Source of the DNA: Cafeteria roenbergensis
Taxonomy: Eukaryota > Sar > Bigyra > Bicosoecida > Cafeteriaceae
Assembly (NCBI GenBank): GCA_008330645.1
Contig: VLTN01000048.1
Span: 62,001 to 126,000 of the forward strand
Direction: 5' to 3'
Length of the DNA stretch: 64,000 nt
Shown here in pieces: positions 1-9,536 of the stretch; within the stretch, counting starts at the first letter, position 1, and the number at the start of each line of letters is the position of its first letter. A model generated the notes under the pieces. It saw only the letters and a program-made list of their open reading frames with translations. It did no database searches and was not told the DNA's origin. Both the position numbers and the translations under genes were made by a program.

Positions 1-1400
1 AACGAGCTCATGACGGCAGCGTGCTCGAACTCGGCGCGCTTGAGCTGAACGAGCCTGCCCAGCCCGCGCACGGCAGACACGTGCGTGCCGAGGACGTCAC
101 CGAGGCGGCGCAGGTCGCCCTGCGCGGGCGTGAGTACAGAGCCGCCGAGGCACTCGCTGATGAGCTGGCGATCGGGCCTGCGCTTGGACGCGACGGCCTC
201 GACGACGCGCATGCAGGCGCTTCCCTTGAGGAAGGAGGACCGCTTCCTGTTGCGCAGGCGGAGGAAGGCGGTGACCTCGGGGGGCAGGATCGCGTTCCTG
301 GGCGCCATGGGCTTGATGCATGCCTCGGGGGGGTTGCGCACCCTCAGGGCCGAGAGCACCGCTTGGCGCGCCTCGAACGCAGCGTCGTTCTCTTGCGCAA
401 GGGCCGGCAGGGAGATGACCGCGCAGTCGAAAGGGTTGTCTGCGATGACCATGCCATGGTGGGCCACGTACAGACCGTTGCCGCTGTCGCCGTAGTCCTC
501 GCTCACGGCTGCCCCCGGGGCGGCAGGGCGGTCCGCCTTGACAACGAAGGCGTCCGCCGTGACGACGTGGTGCTTGGCGAAGTGGTCGCCGTCGCTCTGC
601 GCCCGCGGCTCTGGGTGCTGCTCGTGATTCGCCATGTCGGCGAAGGGAACGAGAAACTTGCGCCCGCGGATGGTGAGCGCTCGGGACTCGACGATGGACT
701 GCGCCCACATCACCGACGGGCCCGAGGCCGCTGCCTCTAGCTGGAGGCCCGTCAGCTCACGCGCTGCTGCTGCCATGGCCGCGGCGTCACCGTCCATGGG
801 GCCCGGCGGCGGCGGCGGCTGCTGCTGCTGCCCCCGCCCCTCGCGAAGCGCCTCCACGCAGCTGGCAAGGGTGTCCCGCACCCAGGAGCTGGCCAGCTCT
901 CGGGCCGCTTCCTGCCTGTCCCTCGCCTGTTCAGCCAAGCTCGGGAACGCGGCAGCCGTTGCGTTGAGCTCCGCGTCACTCCACGAGAGAGTGGACGGAA
1001 CGTGCTCTGGCAGCACCGCCATGTAAGGGGCCCAAGGCGAGGCTTCGCCGAGCATCCGCTGCAACAGCAAGAACACCACGATCACGCTCTCGTCGTCCTG
1101 CTCGGCCGCTATGGCCTTCCTGGCACCTGAAGCAGACGGGTGGCGCACAATCGTGTCGCGGCTCATGACGGCTGCCAGCGGCACCCGAAGAATTTCGCTG
1201 CCTGCCTGAACGTTGCCAGTCGCCTTGATTCCCAACCCCAGTGGCTCAGGGAATGCGGCCACCGTGACGTTGGCCCGTTGGGCGCCGACGGAGTCGAACC
1301 AGCGCAAAAAGCGCTCAAGCTGCTGTGTCGAGGGCGTTTCCGTAGCTCTCCCGACGGCGAGCAACAGTGCCAGCCCGAGGCCGGCGCAGGCAACGCGCAT
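1..1400 (-). CDS. SET-domain protein methyltransferase (SETD3/Rubisco-LSMT class), 3' part outside window
   Basis: The frame opens at the ATG at 1400 and runs off the left edge, giving about 466 residues with no intron. The family transfers methyl groups from S-adenosylmethionine to lysine or histidine of a protein. Family marks in order: GLGIKATGNVQAGSEILRVP (about residues 50-70), the SPWAPYMAVLPEHVP block (about 122-137), WAQSIVESRAL and FLVPFADMANHE of the SET core (about 232-260), and GNGLYVAHHGMVIADNPFD (about 297-316), which matches the SN...YG...NPxD signature. A charged Rubisco-LSMT substrate-binding-like region follows. A Gln/Pro run interrupts the inserted iSET part near 800-835. 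The first 19 or so residues (MRVACAGLGLALLLAVGRAT) look like a signal peptide, which is odd for this mostly cytosolic, nuclear or plastid family. The class is clear; the substrate is unknown. Confidence 0.85.
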   Translation of the reverse strand, partial: MRVACAGLGLALLLAVGRATETPSTQQLERFLRWFDSVGAQRANVTVAAFPEPLGLGIKATGNVQAGSEILRVPLAAVMSRDTIVRHPSASGARKAIAAEQDDESVIVVFLLLQRMLGEASPWAPYMAVLPEHVPSTLSWSDAELNATAAAFPSLAEQARDRQEAARELASSWVRDTLASCVEALREGRGQQQQPPPPPGPMDGDAAAMAAAARELTGLQLEAAASGPSVMWAQSIVESRALTIRGRKFLVPFADMANHEQHPEPRAQSDGDHFAKHHVVTADAFVVKADRPAAPGAAVSEDYGDSGNGLYVAHHGMVIADNPFDCAVISLPALAQENDAAFEARQAVLSALRVRNPPEACIKPMAPRNAILPPEVTAFLRLRNRKRSSFLKGSACMRVVEAVASKRRPDRQLISECLGGSVLTPAQGDLRRLGDVLGTHVSAVRGLGRLVQLKRAEFEHAAVMSS

Positions 1401-1961
1401 TGCTCGGTCCCCGTCACGCAGCGGCGAGCACGGCCGCAACGTGCACGTGCGAGGCGCCCCATCTCAACGTTTGGCCTTGCTGAGCTCTGCCGTGCAGCGC
1501 TGGACAGTTGCCTCGCTGCGGCCCGCGGTCTGCTTCGAGGGCTCGTCTGGCGCCGGCGCTCGCAAACCGTTCCGGCCCTGTGCACTTTGCCCTGCTTGCC
1601 GATGTGGCCCGCGGGTTGTGTGTGTGTGTGTGTGTGTTTTAGGGGGAAGGTGCCTCTAGCCGGCCGGCCTGGCGGAGCGGGTCGCCGCATGACCGCCGAC
1701 AGCTACAAGACAACGCAGTGGCCCGCTCGTGGCTGTGCCGCATGCACTCCATGCCTGGCGGGCCTGTCAGAGGGCGAGCGCTGTGCCTCCCTGACTGTGT
1801 GAGTTTCGGTTCACGATTCACTCGGGCCGGTGCATGGTCGCGCGTTGGCCGAGGCAAACACGCAAGCGAACGCAGTCGCGCCTGGCCGTACTGCGCATCC
1901 TGTCCCGAGGCAGTCGCGCCACAGCGAGCGGGGCTCGCCGTCGCAAGAACGAGCCCTAGGC
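1401..1961. other. Intergenic, upstream of the SET gene
   Basis: 561 bases between the start of the SET gene and the stop of CFAP141, both on the minus strand. It should hold the SET promoter and the CFAP141 3' end. The only distinct element is a TG dinucleotide run. No convincing coding exon or RNA gene was seen on either strand. Confidence 0.6.
1617..1636. repeat. (TG)10 microsatellite
   Basis: Ten perfect TG units followed by four T. It lies about 220 bases upstream of the SET gene's ATG, so it could influence that promoter or simply be a polymorphic marker. Confidence 0.95.
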
Positions 1962-2450
1962 CTACGTGCAAAGGCGCTCCACTGCCAGGCCTTTGGCGGC
2001 CAGCTCGCGCTCCCACCCGGCCATCTCCTCCTCGTAGAGCCGTCTCATCCGTTCCCTGCGCACCAGCACCAAGTGCTCGTTCATGACGCGAAGCTCCTCC
2101 AGGTTTTTGGCCTCGCGACGAGCGGCCTCCTTTGGGTTTCCCTGCTTCTTCGCCTCGCGTTCCGCCCACTTGCTGACTTGCTGTGCCCGCTGCGCCCTGC
2201 GAACGGACGCGTTCGTTTTTCGACTCGGGGGCAAGGGCTGGGCGGGGATTCGAATGGGGCTGGGGTGCGCAAGGAGTTGGCGAGGGCAGCGCGCCAGTCG
2301 TTGTTGCCGGCTGGGAGAAGCAACCCCCCTCGCCCGGCATCGCCGCTGCGTCGCCATGCACCAGCCTCACTCTGCAACGTCCGCTCGCCGCCTCTCCAGC
2401 TCCCCCTGCCGTGCGAGGGAGCGCAACACGTTGGTGGGCAGAGCAGCCAT
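1962..2450 (-). CDS. CFAP141: CFAP141-like axonemal microtubule inner protein
   Basis: Two exons: 2450-2371 (ATG at 2450) and 2196-1962, joined across a 174-base intron (donor GTGAGG, acceptor TTCGCAG, phase 2), giving 104 residues. Human CFAP141 (C1orf189) is 101 residues. The conserved C-terminal helix reads LVLVRRERMRRLYEEEM and then ELAAKGLAVER, matching the human pattern LLMVRQAALHQLFEKE...ELNQMGKAFYVER as I remember it. The middle holds KWAEREAKKQGNPKEAAR, again in register with human CFAP141 (RRNP). The family binds inside the doublet microtubules of cilia. Almost all of it should be helical. Without the first exon the frame would begin at an unrelated intronic ATG at 2357, so the spliced model is preferred. 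Confidence 0.75.
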
Positions 2451-2959
2451 GGCAACGGCACTGAGCGCGCGTCAACGCTGGCCCGAGGTCCTCCGGCCTC
2501 TGCTCTCGCAAGGGCAACGCGCGGCACGCAGCGAGAGTTGGGGTGGGGCGAGCTGTGGCGCTGCCGGAGCGGCGGCGCTCCGTGTGCGATTCCGGGCTGC
2601 AACCCGGTGCAGAGGCGACGTCGTAACCTAACCTGATGCGGTCGGAGAGGTGGCCGCCTGATTCACTCGCTGAAAAGTCGCTGTGAGTGCCGCCCTCGCA
2701 GCCTCGCCAGCCGGCTCGCGCCCGCAGCCGCAGTCGCAGGGCGTTCCTTTGCCAGGCGCGGGGACGCGCGGCTTGGAGCCTCGGAGTGGCTCCGACGGGC
2801 GCGGCCTGTTCGAGCGGGGAAAGGGCTTGGCTTCGCCGCGCGTCCGGGCGCGCCGCTTGCGTGGGGCGCCTCGCGAGCAGCCCGTTCCCCTGCGCGTGCC
2901 AGTATGGTGCGCATTGACGTGTCCCTGCCTGCTGCCTTCCCGCTCCTGGGCTTCCGCAG
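2451..2959. promoter_or_regulatory. Divergent intergenic space with a probable 5'-UTR intron of the next gene
   Basis: 509 bases separate the CFAP141 start (minus) from the ATG at 2960 (plus). The ATG at 2960 follows directly on CTTCCGCAG, a typical acceptor for this genome, and GTGAGT occurs at 2682. An intron of about 278 bases in the 5' leader (2682-2959) is therefore likely. An upstream ATG at 2635 would not splice in frame, so the leader appears non-coding. Confidence 0.4.
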
Positions 2960-3634
2960 ATGGCCGGAGTTGTGCAGCGCGTGAGCGCCATGCTCGGCAA
3001 GATGTCGTACAACCGCTGGGTCCTGCTCGCCCGCCACGAGAAGGAGTTCGGCCGCCGTAGCTCCATGCTCCTCACCAACGCCGCCTTCATGGGCATGCTC
3101 GGCTTCATCGTCGCGGACGCCGCCCAGCACCGTGAGAAAACCCGCAGAGCGGGAGCCGGACGGCTCAGCCAGCAGCGAGACTCGCCATTGCCCCGCCGCT
3201 TCTGCTTCCCGAGCCGTCCGCCGGTTCCAAGGGGCCGGGCGCCGGGTTCCTCCTGCTGGTGCTCGGAGTTCGATCTGCGTGCATCTGCCGCTTGCTCCCG
3301 CGCGCTTCGATCGGAACTTTGTGGTCCTCCCCCCGCCTTGCGCTTTTCCACCGCCCGTGCAGACCGCCAGCACGTGAACAAGGCTTACCTTGACCGCAAG
3401 ACCGCGATCAACGCCAAGGTGACCGAGGACTGGTCCAGCGAGCGCGAGCTCCACGACCTGAACGTGAGCGAGCTCGAGGAGTCCGTCTTCCGCGCCCGCA
3501 AGGGCGTGCAGCACTCCAGCCTGACCGTGAAGGACGATTCGGGCAAGGACGTGCTTTGGCACAAGGTCACTATGGTGTCGATGCCTCTCCCCATCGCCGA
3601 GCTCGCTGAGTTCGCCCCCGCGCCGCGCTCTTGA
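2960..3634 (+). CDS. Small single-pass membrane protein, unknown function
   Basis: Two exons, 2960-3131 and 3363-3634, encode 147 residues. The intron (3132-3362, GTGAGA...GTGCAG, phase 1) is 231 bases, a multiple of three without an in-frame stop, so retention would insert 77 residues. The N-terminal quarter is basic, with RWVLLARHEKEFGRR, and is followed by one hydrophobic stretch, SSMLLTNAAFMGMLGFIVAD, which should cross a membrane. The rest is soluble, charged and probably helical. Size and layout would suit a mitochondrial inner-membrane subunit, but I recognise no family. The ATG sits immediately after an acceptor-like CCGCAG, which supports this start. Confidence 0.6.
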   Translation: MAGVVQRVSAMLGKMSYNRWVLLARHEKEFGRRSSMLLTNAAFMGMLGFIVADAAQHREKTRRAGAGRLSQQRDSPLPRRFCFPSRPPVPRGRAPGSSCWCSEFDLRASAACSRALRSELCGPPPALRFSTARADRQHVNKAYLDRKTAINAKVTEDWSSERELHDLNVSELEESVFRARKGVQHSSLTVKDDSGKDVLWHKVTMVSMPLPIAELAEFAPAPRS

Positions 3635-4077
3635 GTTGTCGTTGCTCCGGGCTCGGTCTCCTCATTGATCCTTTTTTCGCTCGAGCGCCGCTCGCTACTC
3701 GGAGCTGCGAGGGGCGCTTGAATGGGGACCGCGCCTGACTTGGTGTGTGCAGACTGACGCCCGCCCCGTCGCCGCTGCCTGCCCATCAATGTGCCTAGCA
3801 ACCCGCCCCAGCCTCCGCCACACGCGACGCCTTGGACCGCGGCGCTCGTCGCGCTCGGCACTCGCCATTGGCAGCGCGAGCGATTCAGTGCCCTTCTTGC
3901 CTCGCGCTGGGGACCTCGCCGCTGTGTGCGCGTGCGTGTGCTCATTCATGGGTGGGAGAGGCCGCGCTGCTGGGCGATGGCAAGGCATGCAAGCAACTCA
4001 TGGCAGGCGGACTTGCACCGATCGAGCACATGGAGCGCGGACACGCATGGCGTACGGAGAGAACACTGACAGGATGC
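3635..4077. other. Convergent intergenic space
   Basis: 443 bases between two 3' ends, the small membrane protein on plus and NOG2 on minus. Open frames across it are compositional. Nothing else is visible. Confidence 0.6.
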
Positions 4078-6315
4078 TCAAAAGTCGAGGTCGTCGAAAT
4101 CACTTGCGTTGAACGTGGTCTTGCTTGCAACAGGGGCCTCGGCCGCGGACGACGCAGCTGCCGCCGCCGTGCGCTTCGAGTCCCGGTCCCGGTCGCGGCT
4201 CAGCGCGCGGCGGCGCTTCGGTGCCCTCCGTGCGGCGCGCGCCTCCTTCGCGGCGTCGTCGGCAGTGGCCTGGGCTGCGAGCTGCTCCTCCGACTTGGAG
4301 TCCTTCTCGGCTTGCCTGTGGGCGGCATCCTCGTCCTTCCAGACCGTCGACACGCGCAGCCTGCCCCAGTCCTGCTCAGGGGCCTCTGCACCGAGGACGG
4401 CGCCCCCAGCGTCGATGGTTCCGCGGCTAGACGACAACACTCCGGGGGCGGGCCCCCCGCGAGCGGCCTCCGAACGGGCCGCGGCCTCTGCAGCTGCCTC
4501 CTCCACGATGGCGTCCTCCTCCGCGGCAGCAGCGCGCGCGGCCTCGTCAAGCTCCTCCGCCTGCTCGGCGGCAAAGGCGCTGCCGTCGTCGGGGGGAGTG
4601 GTGTACCAGGGGATCTTGCCACGCTGCCAGTCGTTGATGACCGTCCGGGCCACGATGGCGGTGTCGGGCTCCCCCGCGCGACGCAGCTTGCCGTACTTCT
4701 TTGCGACGAGCGAGAGGAAGCTCACGGTGCCGGTCCAGCCCGAGACGCCGTACGTGGCCTCCAGGTGCTTGGGGTCGCAGCGCTGCAAGATCTCCGTGAT
4801 GTGCGTCTCGGGGTCGGGCAGCCGCTCGGCGCGGGTGACGCCCTTGAGAACAATGTCCGTCTCGCTGTCGCGGGTGTGCGGCACCACGCCGGGGCAGTCG
4901 ATGAGGAAGGTCTTGCGGAAGAGGGTGATGTACTGCCAGACCTTGGTGTGGCCGGGGACCGGGGCCACCTTGCAGACGACCTTCTTCTTGAGGGCGTTGA
5001 TTACGCTGCTCTTGCCCACGTTGGGGTAGCCGACGAAGCCGACGGAGATCTGGGGCTTGTCCGCATGCAGGCGCGTGTACTGCTGCAGCAGCTGGATGAG
5101 GGCCCCCTTGCCAAAGGCCACGGAGCCGGAGGCGTGGAAGGCGAGCGTGGGGTATTCCTTGGACAGGAGCGCCACCCAGCGGCGAGTGACCCACACTGGC
5201 ACAAGGTCCACCTTGTTGAGCACCAAGATGAGGTGCTTGTGGCGGGCCTCCCGCTTGAGGTGGGTCTCGAGCTTGCGCGAGCGCGTGCCCATGGGGTTGC
5301 GCGCGTCCAGAACCTGGACCACCACGTCGGAGCAGTCAAGCACCTTGAACAGCTCCCCCCAGATGCGCTTCGACTGGCCCTTGTCGAACACGCCTTCGCG
5401 CACGCCCTCGGAACGCGCGCGGCGGGAGAGCCCAGCCCCGAGCCCGCCTCCAAGCTCGTTGTCCATGTCCTCCTCCTCCGGGTCGGTGCCGCCCACGGGC
5501 CGGATGCCTGCCGCGGACACGACGCGGTCCGCGTCCACGAAGCCGTGCTCCTCGGCACGCGCGCGGTCTGCGTCGCCAGCCTCGACGTAGTCCTTGTCCT
5601 TTGCCTCCACCGACGCTGCGAGCTCCGCCAGGCTGCCCGCCCCTGCCGCCAGGGTGGAGAGGTTCACCCGCTTCCGGTTTCCCTGCTTGCCGAAGGCGTG
5701 CTTGAATCCCCCGGACCGGGCTGCCGCCGCTGCTGCGCTCTTGGCGCCGCGGTTGGCGGCGGCGACGGCGGCCGAAGTGTGGAGCCTGTTGGTGGCGCGG
5801 TGGCCGGCCTTGAGGTCAAGCCGGAGCGCCCCTGTCGGGCCAGTGGGCTCGACGTAAGCAGCCGCCGCGCGGGCAGCATCCTCGGCGGCGGCCGTCTCGT
5901 CATCGCCGCCAGGGCCTTCCACGCGCCCGGCCGCGCTGGACACGAGGGCCATCGGAAGCTTCTTGGAGCGCACGAGCACGGCGTACGGGTCGGCCTGCTG
6001 CTTGGACACAGCCTCGCGGAAGTCGTCGAGGGCGTGCGAGTCGATCACCCGGGTGTTGCCGAACCAGCGGCGGTCGGGCTGGATGCGGCCGGTTGTGGCC
6101 GTGATGGCGCGGTCGCCGGCGCGGTCCCGGGACATGAACGAGCCTCCGAGGATCTTGCCCTTGCGGTCACGGATGGGCTTGCCGCTGCGGTACATGTTCA
6201 GCCGGTTGATTGTGCCGCGGTCGCGCAGCGAGGTGTCCTTGGGGTTCTTCAGCCGGTCGGGGTTGTCCGAGGACGCGCCCTTGCGGAAGCCCTGCTTGCG
6301 TGCTGGGGCGGCCAT
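4078..6315 (-). CDS. NOG2: Nucleolar GTPase NOG2 (NGP1/GNL2), 60S ribosome assembly
   Basis: A single exon of 745 residues from the ATG at 6315. NOG2 is a circularly permuted GTPase that joins the pre-60S ribosome in the nucleolus and leaves before Nmd3 binds. The N-terminal NGP1 domain is clear: [15 protein letters not shown], then [10 protein letters not shown] and [16 protein letters not shown]. The GTPase motifs appear in permuted order: NKVD (G4, about residue 367), GYPNVGKSS (G1, about 428) and DCPGVV (G3, about 472). Between them are [19 protein letters not shown] and [13 protein letters not shown], hallmarks of the family. The C-terminus is acidic, then basic, and ends in SDFDDLDF. 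The frame stays open upstream to 6495, but the family begins at [10 protein letters not shown], just after an acceptor-like CTCCAG. Confidence 0.95.
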   Translation of the reverse strand: MAAPARKQGFRKGASSDNPDRLKNPKDTSLRDRGTINRLNMYRSGKPIRDRKGKILGGSFMSRDRAGDRAITATTGRIQPDRRWFGNTRVIDSHALDDFREAVSKQQADPYAVLVRSKKLPMALVSSAAGRVEGPGGDDETAAAEDAARAAAAYVEPTGPTGALRLDLKAGHRATNRLHTSAAVAAANRGAKSAAAAAARSGGFKHAFGKQGNRKRVNLSTLAAGAGSLAELAASVEAKDKDYVEAGDADRARAEEHGFVDADRVVSAAGIRPVGGTDPEEEDMDNELGGGLGAGLSRRARSEGVREGVFDKGQSKRIWGELFKVLDCSDVVVQVLDARNPMGTRSRKLETHLKREARHKHLILVLNKVDLVPVWVTRRWVALLSKEYPTLAFHASGSVAFGKGALIQLLQQYTRLHADKPQISVGFVGYPNVGKSSVINALKKKVVCKVAPVPGHTKVWQYITLFRKTFLIDCPGVVPHTRDSETDIVLKGVTRAERLPDPETHITEILQRCDPKHLEATYGVSGWTGTVSFLSLVAKKYGKLRRAGEPDTAIVARTVINDWQRGKIPWYTTPPDDGSAFAAEQAEELDEAARAAAAEEDAIVEEAAAEAAARSEAARGGPAPGVLSSSRGTIDAGGAVLGAEAPEQDWGRLRVSTVWKDEDAAHRQAEKDSKSEEQLAAQATADDAAKEARAARRAPKRRRALSRDRDRDSKRTAAAAASSAAEAPVASKTTFNASDFDDLDF

Positions 6316-6509
6316 CTCGGCGAACCGCTTGCCCTGGAGCAAGAAAGGACCTGGTCTGCCTCCCTGCGGCGCGCGCGGCGCCCTGAGAGTGTCTGGGATG
6401 GTTTCCGAGGCGCAGACTTCGATAGCGCTTGCGGCTCTGTTTGCGGAGCCTCGCACGCGGCAGCTCTGCATCGTCCGACTGGGCGCGGAGGGCACCGCTC
6501 GCAGCCGCC
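6316..6509. promoter_or_regulatory. Compact divergent promoter, NOG2 / mL53-like
   Basis: Only 194 bases separate the start codons of two ribosome-related genes that point away from each other. Both promoters must lie here or overlap the 5' exons. No TATA-like element was recognised. Confidence 0.4.
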
Positions 6510-7272
6510 ATGCGCTCGCCGCTGAACCCGTCCCAGCGCATCGCGACGCGGCTCAAGTGGCTCGACATTGCGCCCTACGTCAGCAAGGTGGCCCCCGAGC
6601 TCCACCCCGCGGACTTCCGCGCTTCAGGCCTCAGGTGCGCAGCGCTGCCTTGTGCCGGGCTCGGCCTCCGGAGCGCAGCGCGCCCCACCCCCCTCCCCGC
6701 TGCCACAGGGGACGCGGCGCCCCGCCCTGCCTGCGACGAGCCTCATTCCGCGGGCCAGGGTGCGGCTGGCCGCCGACGCTGCCCGTGGCCGCGGCTTTGG
6801 CAAGCCAGCATGCGCGAGGCGGCTCAGCGCCGATGACAAGCTCGCTCGCCGCTCCCGTCTGTGCGCTGCGCGCCCGGATCGCAGGCAGCTCATTCAGGCT
6901 GTGCAAAACGGAAAGGTGCGCCGTGGCTCGGTGATGCATTCGCACTGGCGCTCCCGCGCGAAGCGGGAGAGGGCATGACGCTGCCAGGCGCATTCGCGCA
7001 TGTCCCGATCGCGTCGCGCCCGTGCCCGTTGAAGCTCCTCGCAGGCCCGGGCACGCTTCCCCAAGTATGAGGTGACTCCAGTGATCGTCGGCGCCGACGC
7101 CGTGCCGACTCTCCGCGTTGACTTCGTGGACGGGAACTCTGTCGCCATCGACGCGCGGCGCAAGGACTTCGACGAGCTGTGCCGCGACTTGGAGCCGAGC
7201 CTGAGGCGGATCGTGCGGTCGGACGAGCAGACTGGTACCGTGCGTGAGGGCCTTGACTGGGAGCGCAGCTGA
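6510..7272 (+). CDS. mL53-like mitochondrial ribosomal protein (thioredoxin-like fold)
   Basis: Three exons, 6510-6634, a 31-base microexon 6885-6915, and 7045-7272, give 127 residues. Donors are both GTGCGC and acceptors GATCGCAG and CCTCGCAG. Only inclusion of the microexon ([10 protein letters not shown]) keeps the frame open from the first to the last exon, which supports it. The C-terminal half ([21 protein letters not shown], then [17 protein letters not shown]) resembles yeast MRPL44 / human MRPL53, where a helix precedes a beta-rich part ending in a conserved DG turn and an acidic helix. This assignment is by remembered pattern and is moderate. The protein would act in the large subunit of the mitochondrial ribosome. 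Confidence 0.5.
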
Positions 7273-7437
7273 GCAGCGCTGTGCCGAATTCTGTTTCTGT
7301 GATTGGCAGCTCGCCTTGCGTCTCCCAGCTCGCTCGGCGTCGCGGCCACGCCTGATGCGCCCGCACACACTGGGTGCCAGACACTGCGGCCTCGCCACGC
7401 AATTTTCTTCTCTCTCGGGCAAACGGGCTTGCACGTC

Positions 7438-9536
7438 TCAGGCGCAGCTCATGCTGTGCCTTGCGTCCGCCTCGTCTCGCACAGCCGCCAGCACAGCCTC
7501 GCAGAATGCGTCGAGGGTGCACACATGGCCAGCAGTGTGGCTTGCATGCGCGGTGAAGGGGACTTTGCGGAGCGCGCGACCGCTCAGGCCGCACGAGTGG
7601 CCGGCTGCGGCAGCCAGCATGGCGGCGGCTTTGGGCAGCCGCGCGGCAACTGCCGAGTGGGTCAAGGCGGTCAGCAGCGTGGTTGCCTCTGCTCGCAAAG
7701 CGGCATCGCTGTGCTCAAGCGACGACGTGTTCTTCGGTCCTGCTCCTGCCGGCGCGGAGGAGAGCGTCCAGGGCACGACGCCGGAGCCGGCGGCCGCGGC
7801 AGCCGCCGCCGCGCTCCACGCGTCTTCGCCGATGGCGGCACGGACGTCGCCGAAGGGAGGAAGTGCCCGCGACGCCTCGCTCCTCCCGGGCGCGGCGCCC
7901 GCGCGAGATGAGGCCGCGGCAGACCTTGTGGGCCGGACTCCAGACCCGGTCAGGCCCGCGCGGGACGCCGACAAGGACACTGCCGGGGACTCCGGGGGGC
8001 CCGACGCAGACGACGACGAGCTCACGCCGCGGTCAGACGACAGACCCTGTGCAGGGGCTGCTCCCGCGGCCATGGCGCCGTCCGCCCCAGAGTTCCCCAC
8101 GACGATCCCTGCGCGCTCGAGCTCGACGACGCACGAACTCAGAATGTCAAAGCGCGCTGCGGCTGATGGCGGCCCAATGTGAATCTTGAGGTCGGCTCGG
8201 TCGACAAACGCCGCGTCGATGGCCTCCGTGATGTTGGACGTCGCAAGGATGAGGACGTTCGGCCTTGCCCGAAGCGCGTCGAGCTGCGTGAGCAGCGCGT
8301 TCACCACGCGGACAGAGTCGCTTGGCTCAGCCCCTGCCATGGCAGCCTGCCGTGCCCCTGACAGGGACTCCACCTCGTCGATGAGCACGATCACGAGCGA
8401 GTCCTCGTCGGCCACCAGGTCGTTGATGTGGTCGAAAAGCTTGCCAACTAGCTTCCCGGACTCGGAGAACCAGCGGGAGAACAGCGAGTGGCTGTTGACC
8501 TCCAGCACCGCAGCACACGGGTACCTTCCGGCCATCCGCAGCGCGAGCTTGTGGGCAAGCGCCTTGCACAGCGTCGTTTTGCCGGTGCCCGGCGGCCCGT
8601 GCAAGAGGATGAGCCGGTTGAGCGACACAAGCGTCGGGTCGACCCCTGCATCGGAGAAGAGCACCGATGTTGCCGCGTACCGAAGCAGCTTCCGCTTGAT
8701 CACCGGGTCGAGGACCAGGCTCTCCCACAACCCCTCGAACTCTGCGGCAGGCAGCTGCCAGTGCTGCGCGGCAACGACGGCGTCCTCGCCCTCGCCCACT
8801 TCCTCCACGGCAGGGCCCTCGTCCGAAAGCTGGTAGGTAATGAACTGCAGGGCTGCCGCTCCACTGGGCACGGCCCTCACCCCGTCGTCTGCGCACACAC
8901 AGCGGCGGTGGACACAGCACGCTCGGCTGGCAGAGGTCTCCCCGTCCGCTCGCCCTCTCCGCCACCCCCAGGCATGGGCAGCCACGCCCCCCCCCGCCCG
9001 CGCTAGCGGCCGAGGGGCAGCGGTGGTGGTGGGTGCAACCACAGGCTCAAGCCGCATCAGGGGCAATGCTTGTGTCGAGCCGACCGAGCCAAGGTCGAGG
9101 CCTGCTCACCAAACTCGCACACACGGATGCCCCGGCAGTGGGCGGCAAGGAAAGGATCCCCCACCATGGAAACCGGGCCTGCGCGCGCGGGGGGAAGAGA
9201 GGGGGGTGGAAACAAGGCGCTGTTGCAGGGGAACGCGCTGGCCGCGATGCGCTCGCCACGGGCAGCACCGAGCGTTGCACCGACGACAGCGCGACTCACC
9301 GGGCCGAACTTCGGGCGCGGCGAGGACCATTCTGGAAACTCGCGCCCGAATCTCGTCCGGGGAGGCCATGGAAGCATCCGCGATGCACACCTCCACTGCG
9401 AAAGCGGCGCGAATCAAACGCAAAACAAACCTCTGTAAGGGGCGGCGTGCCACAGGCGACAGCGGTGCAAACGCTCAGCGAGTCCAACAGCCTCACCAGT
9501 AGTGGGCACTCGGGCGACTTGCCCGGGCACTGCCAT
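7438..9536 (-). CDS. PCH2: Pachytene checkpoint AAA+ ATPase TRIP13/PCH2
   Basis: Four exons: 9536-9497, 9395-9300, 9178-9110 and 8852-7438, giving 539 residues. Introns are 101, 121 and 257 bases, all GTGAG...GCAG and all phase 1. TRIP13/PCH2 is a hexameric remodeller that unfolds HORMA-domain proteins such as HORMADs and MAD2 in meiosis and at the spindle checkpoint. Exons 1-3 supply the N-terminal domain ([37 protein letters not shown]). Exon 4 has Walker [31 protein letters not shown], Walker [14 protein letters not shown], sensor [10 protein letters not shown] and [18 protein letters not shown]. The end has [12 protein letters not shown] as in animals. Two differences from human (432 residues) stand out: a low-complexity insertion of roughly 125 residues (about 323-450), and a loop of about 18 residues missing at the exon 3/4 join, where a small exon could have been overlooked. 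Confidence 0.93.

Noticed and set aside
1286-1312. GGTTCGACTCC on minus, resembling a tRNA B box
   Set aside because: No matching acceptor or anticodon stem upstream, and it lies inside the SET coding sequence (WFDSVGA).
2663-3562. A 299-codon minus frame over the small membrane protein gene
   Set aside because: No motif, and it covers the intron and both exons of a gene supported by splice signals and a membrane segment.
6316-6495. N-terminal extension of NOG2 to 6495
   Set aside because: The added residues do not match the family, which begins at the ATG at 6315, and an acceptor-like CTCCAG lies between.
3832-6525. An 897-codon open frame on plus, antisense to NOG2
   Set aside because: It is a mirror of the NOG2 frame, rich in Arg, Leu, Val and His, with no motif of its own. 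NOG2 on the other strand is unmistakable.
8856-9066. Continuous extension of TRIP13 exon 4 upstream to 9066
   Set aside because: The residues are Ala/Arg/Thr low complexity, while splicing from 9110 to 8852 gives the family sequence [14 protein letters not shown] in phase.
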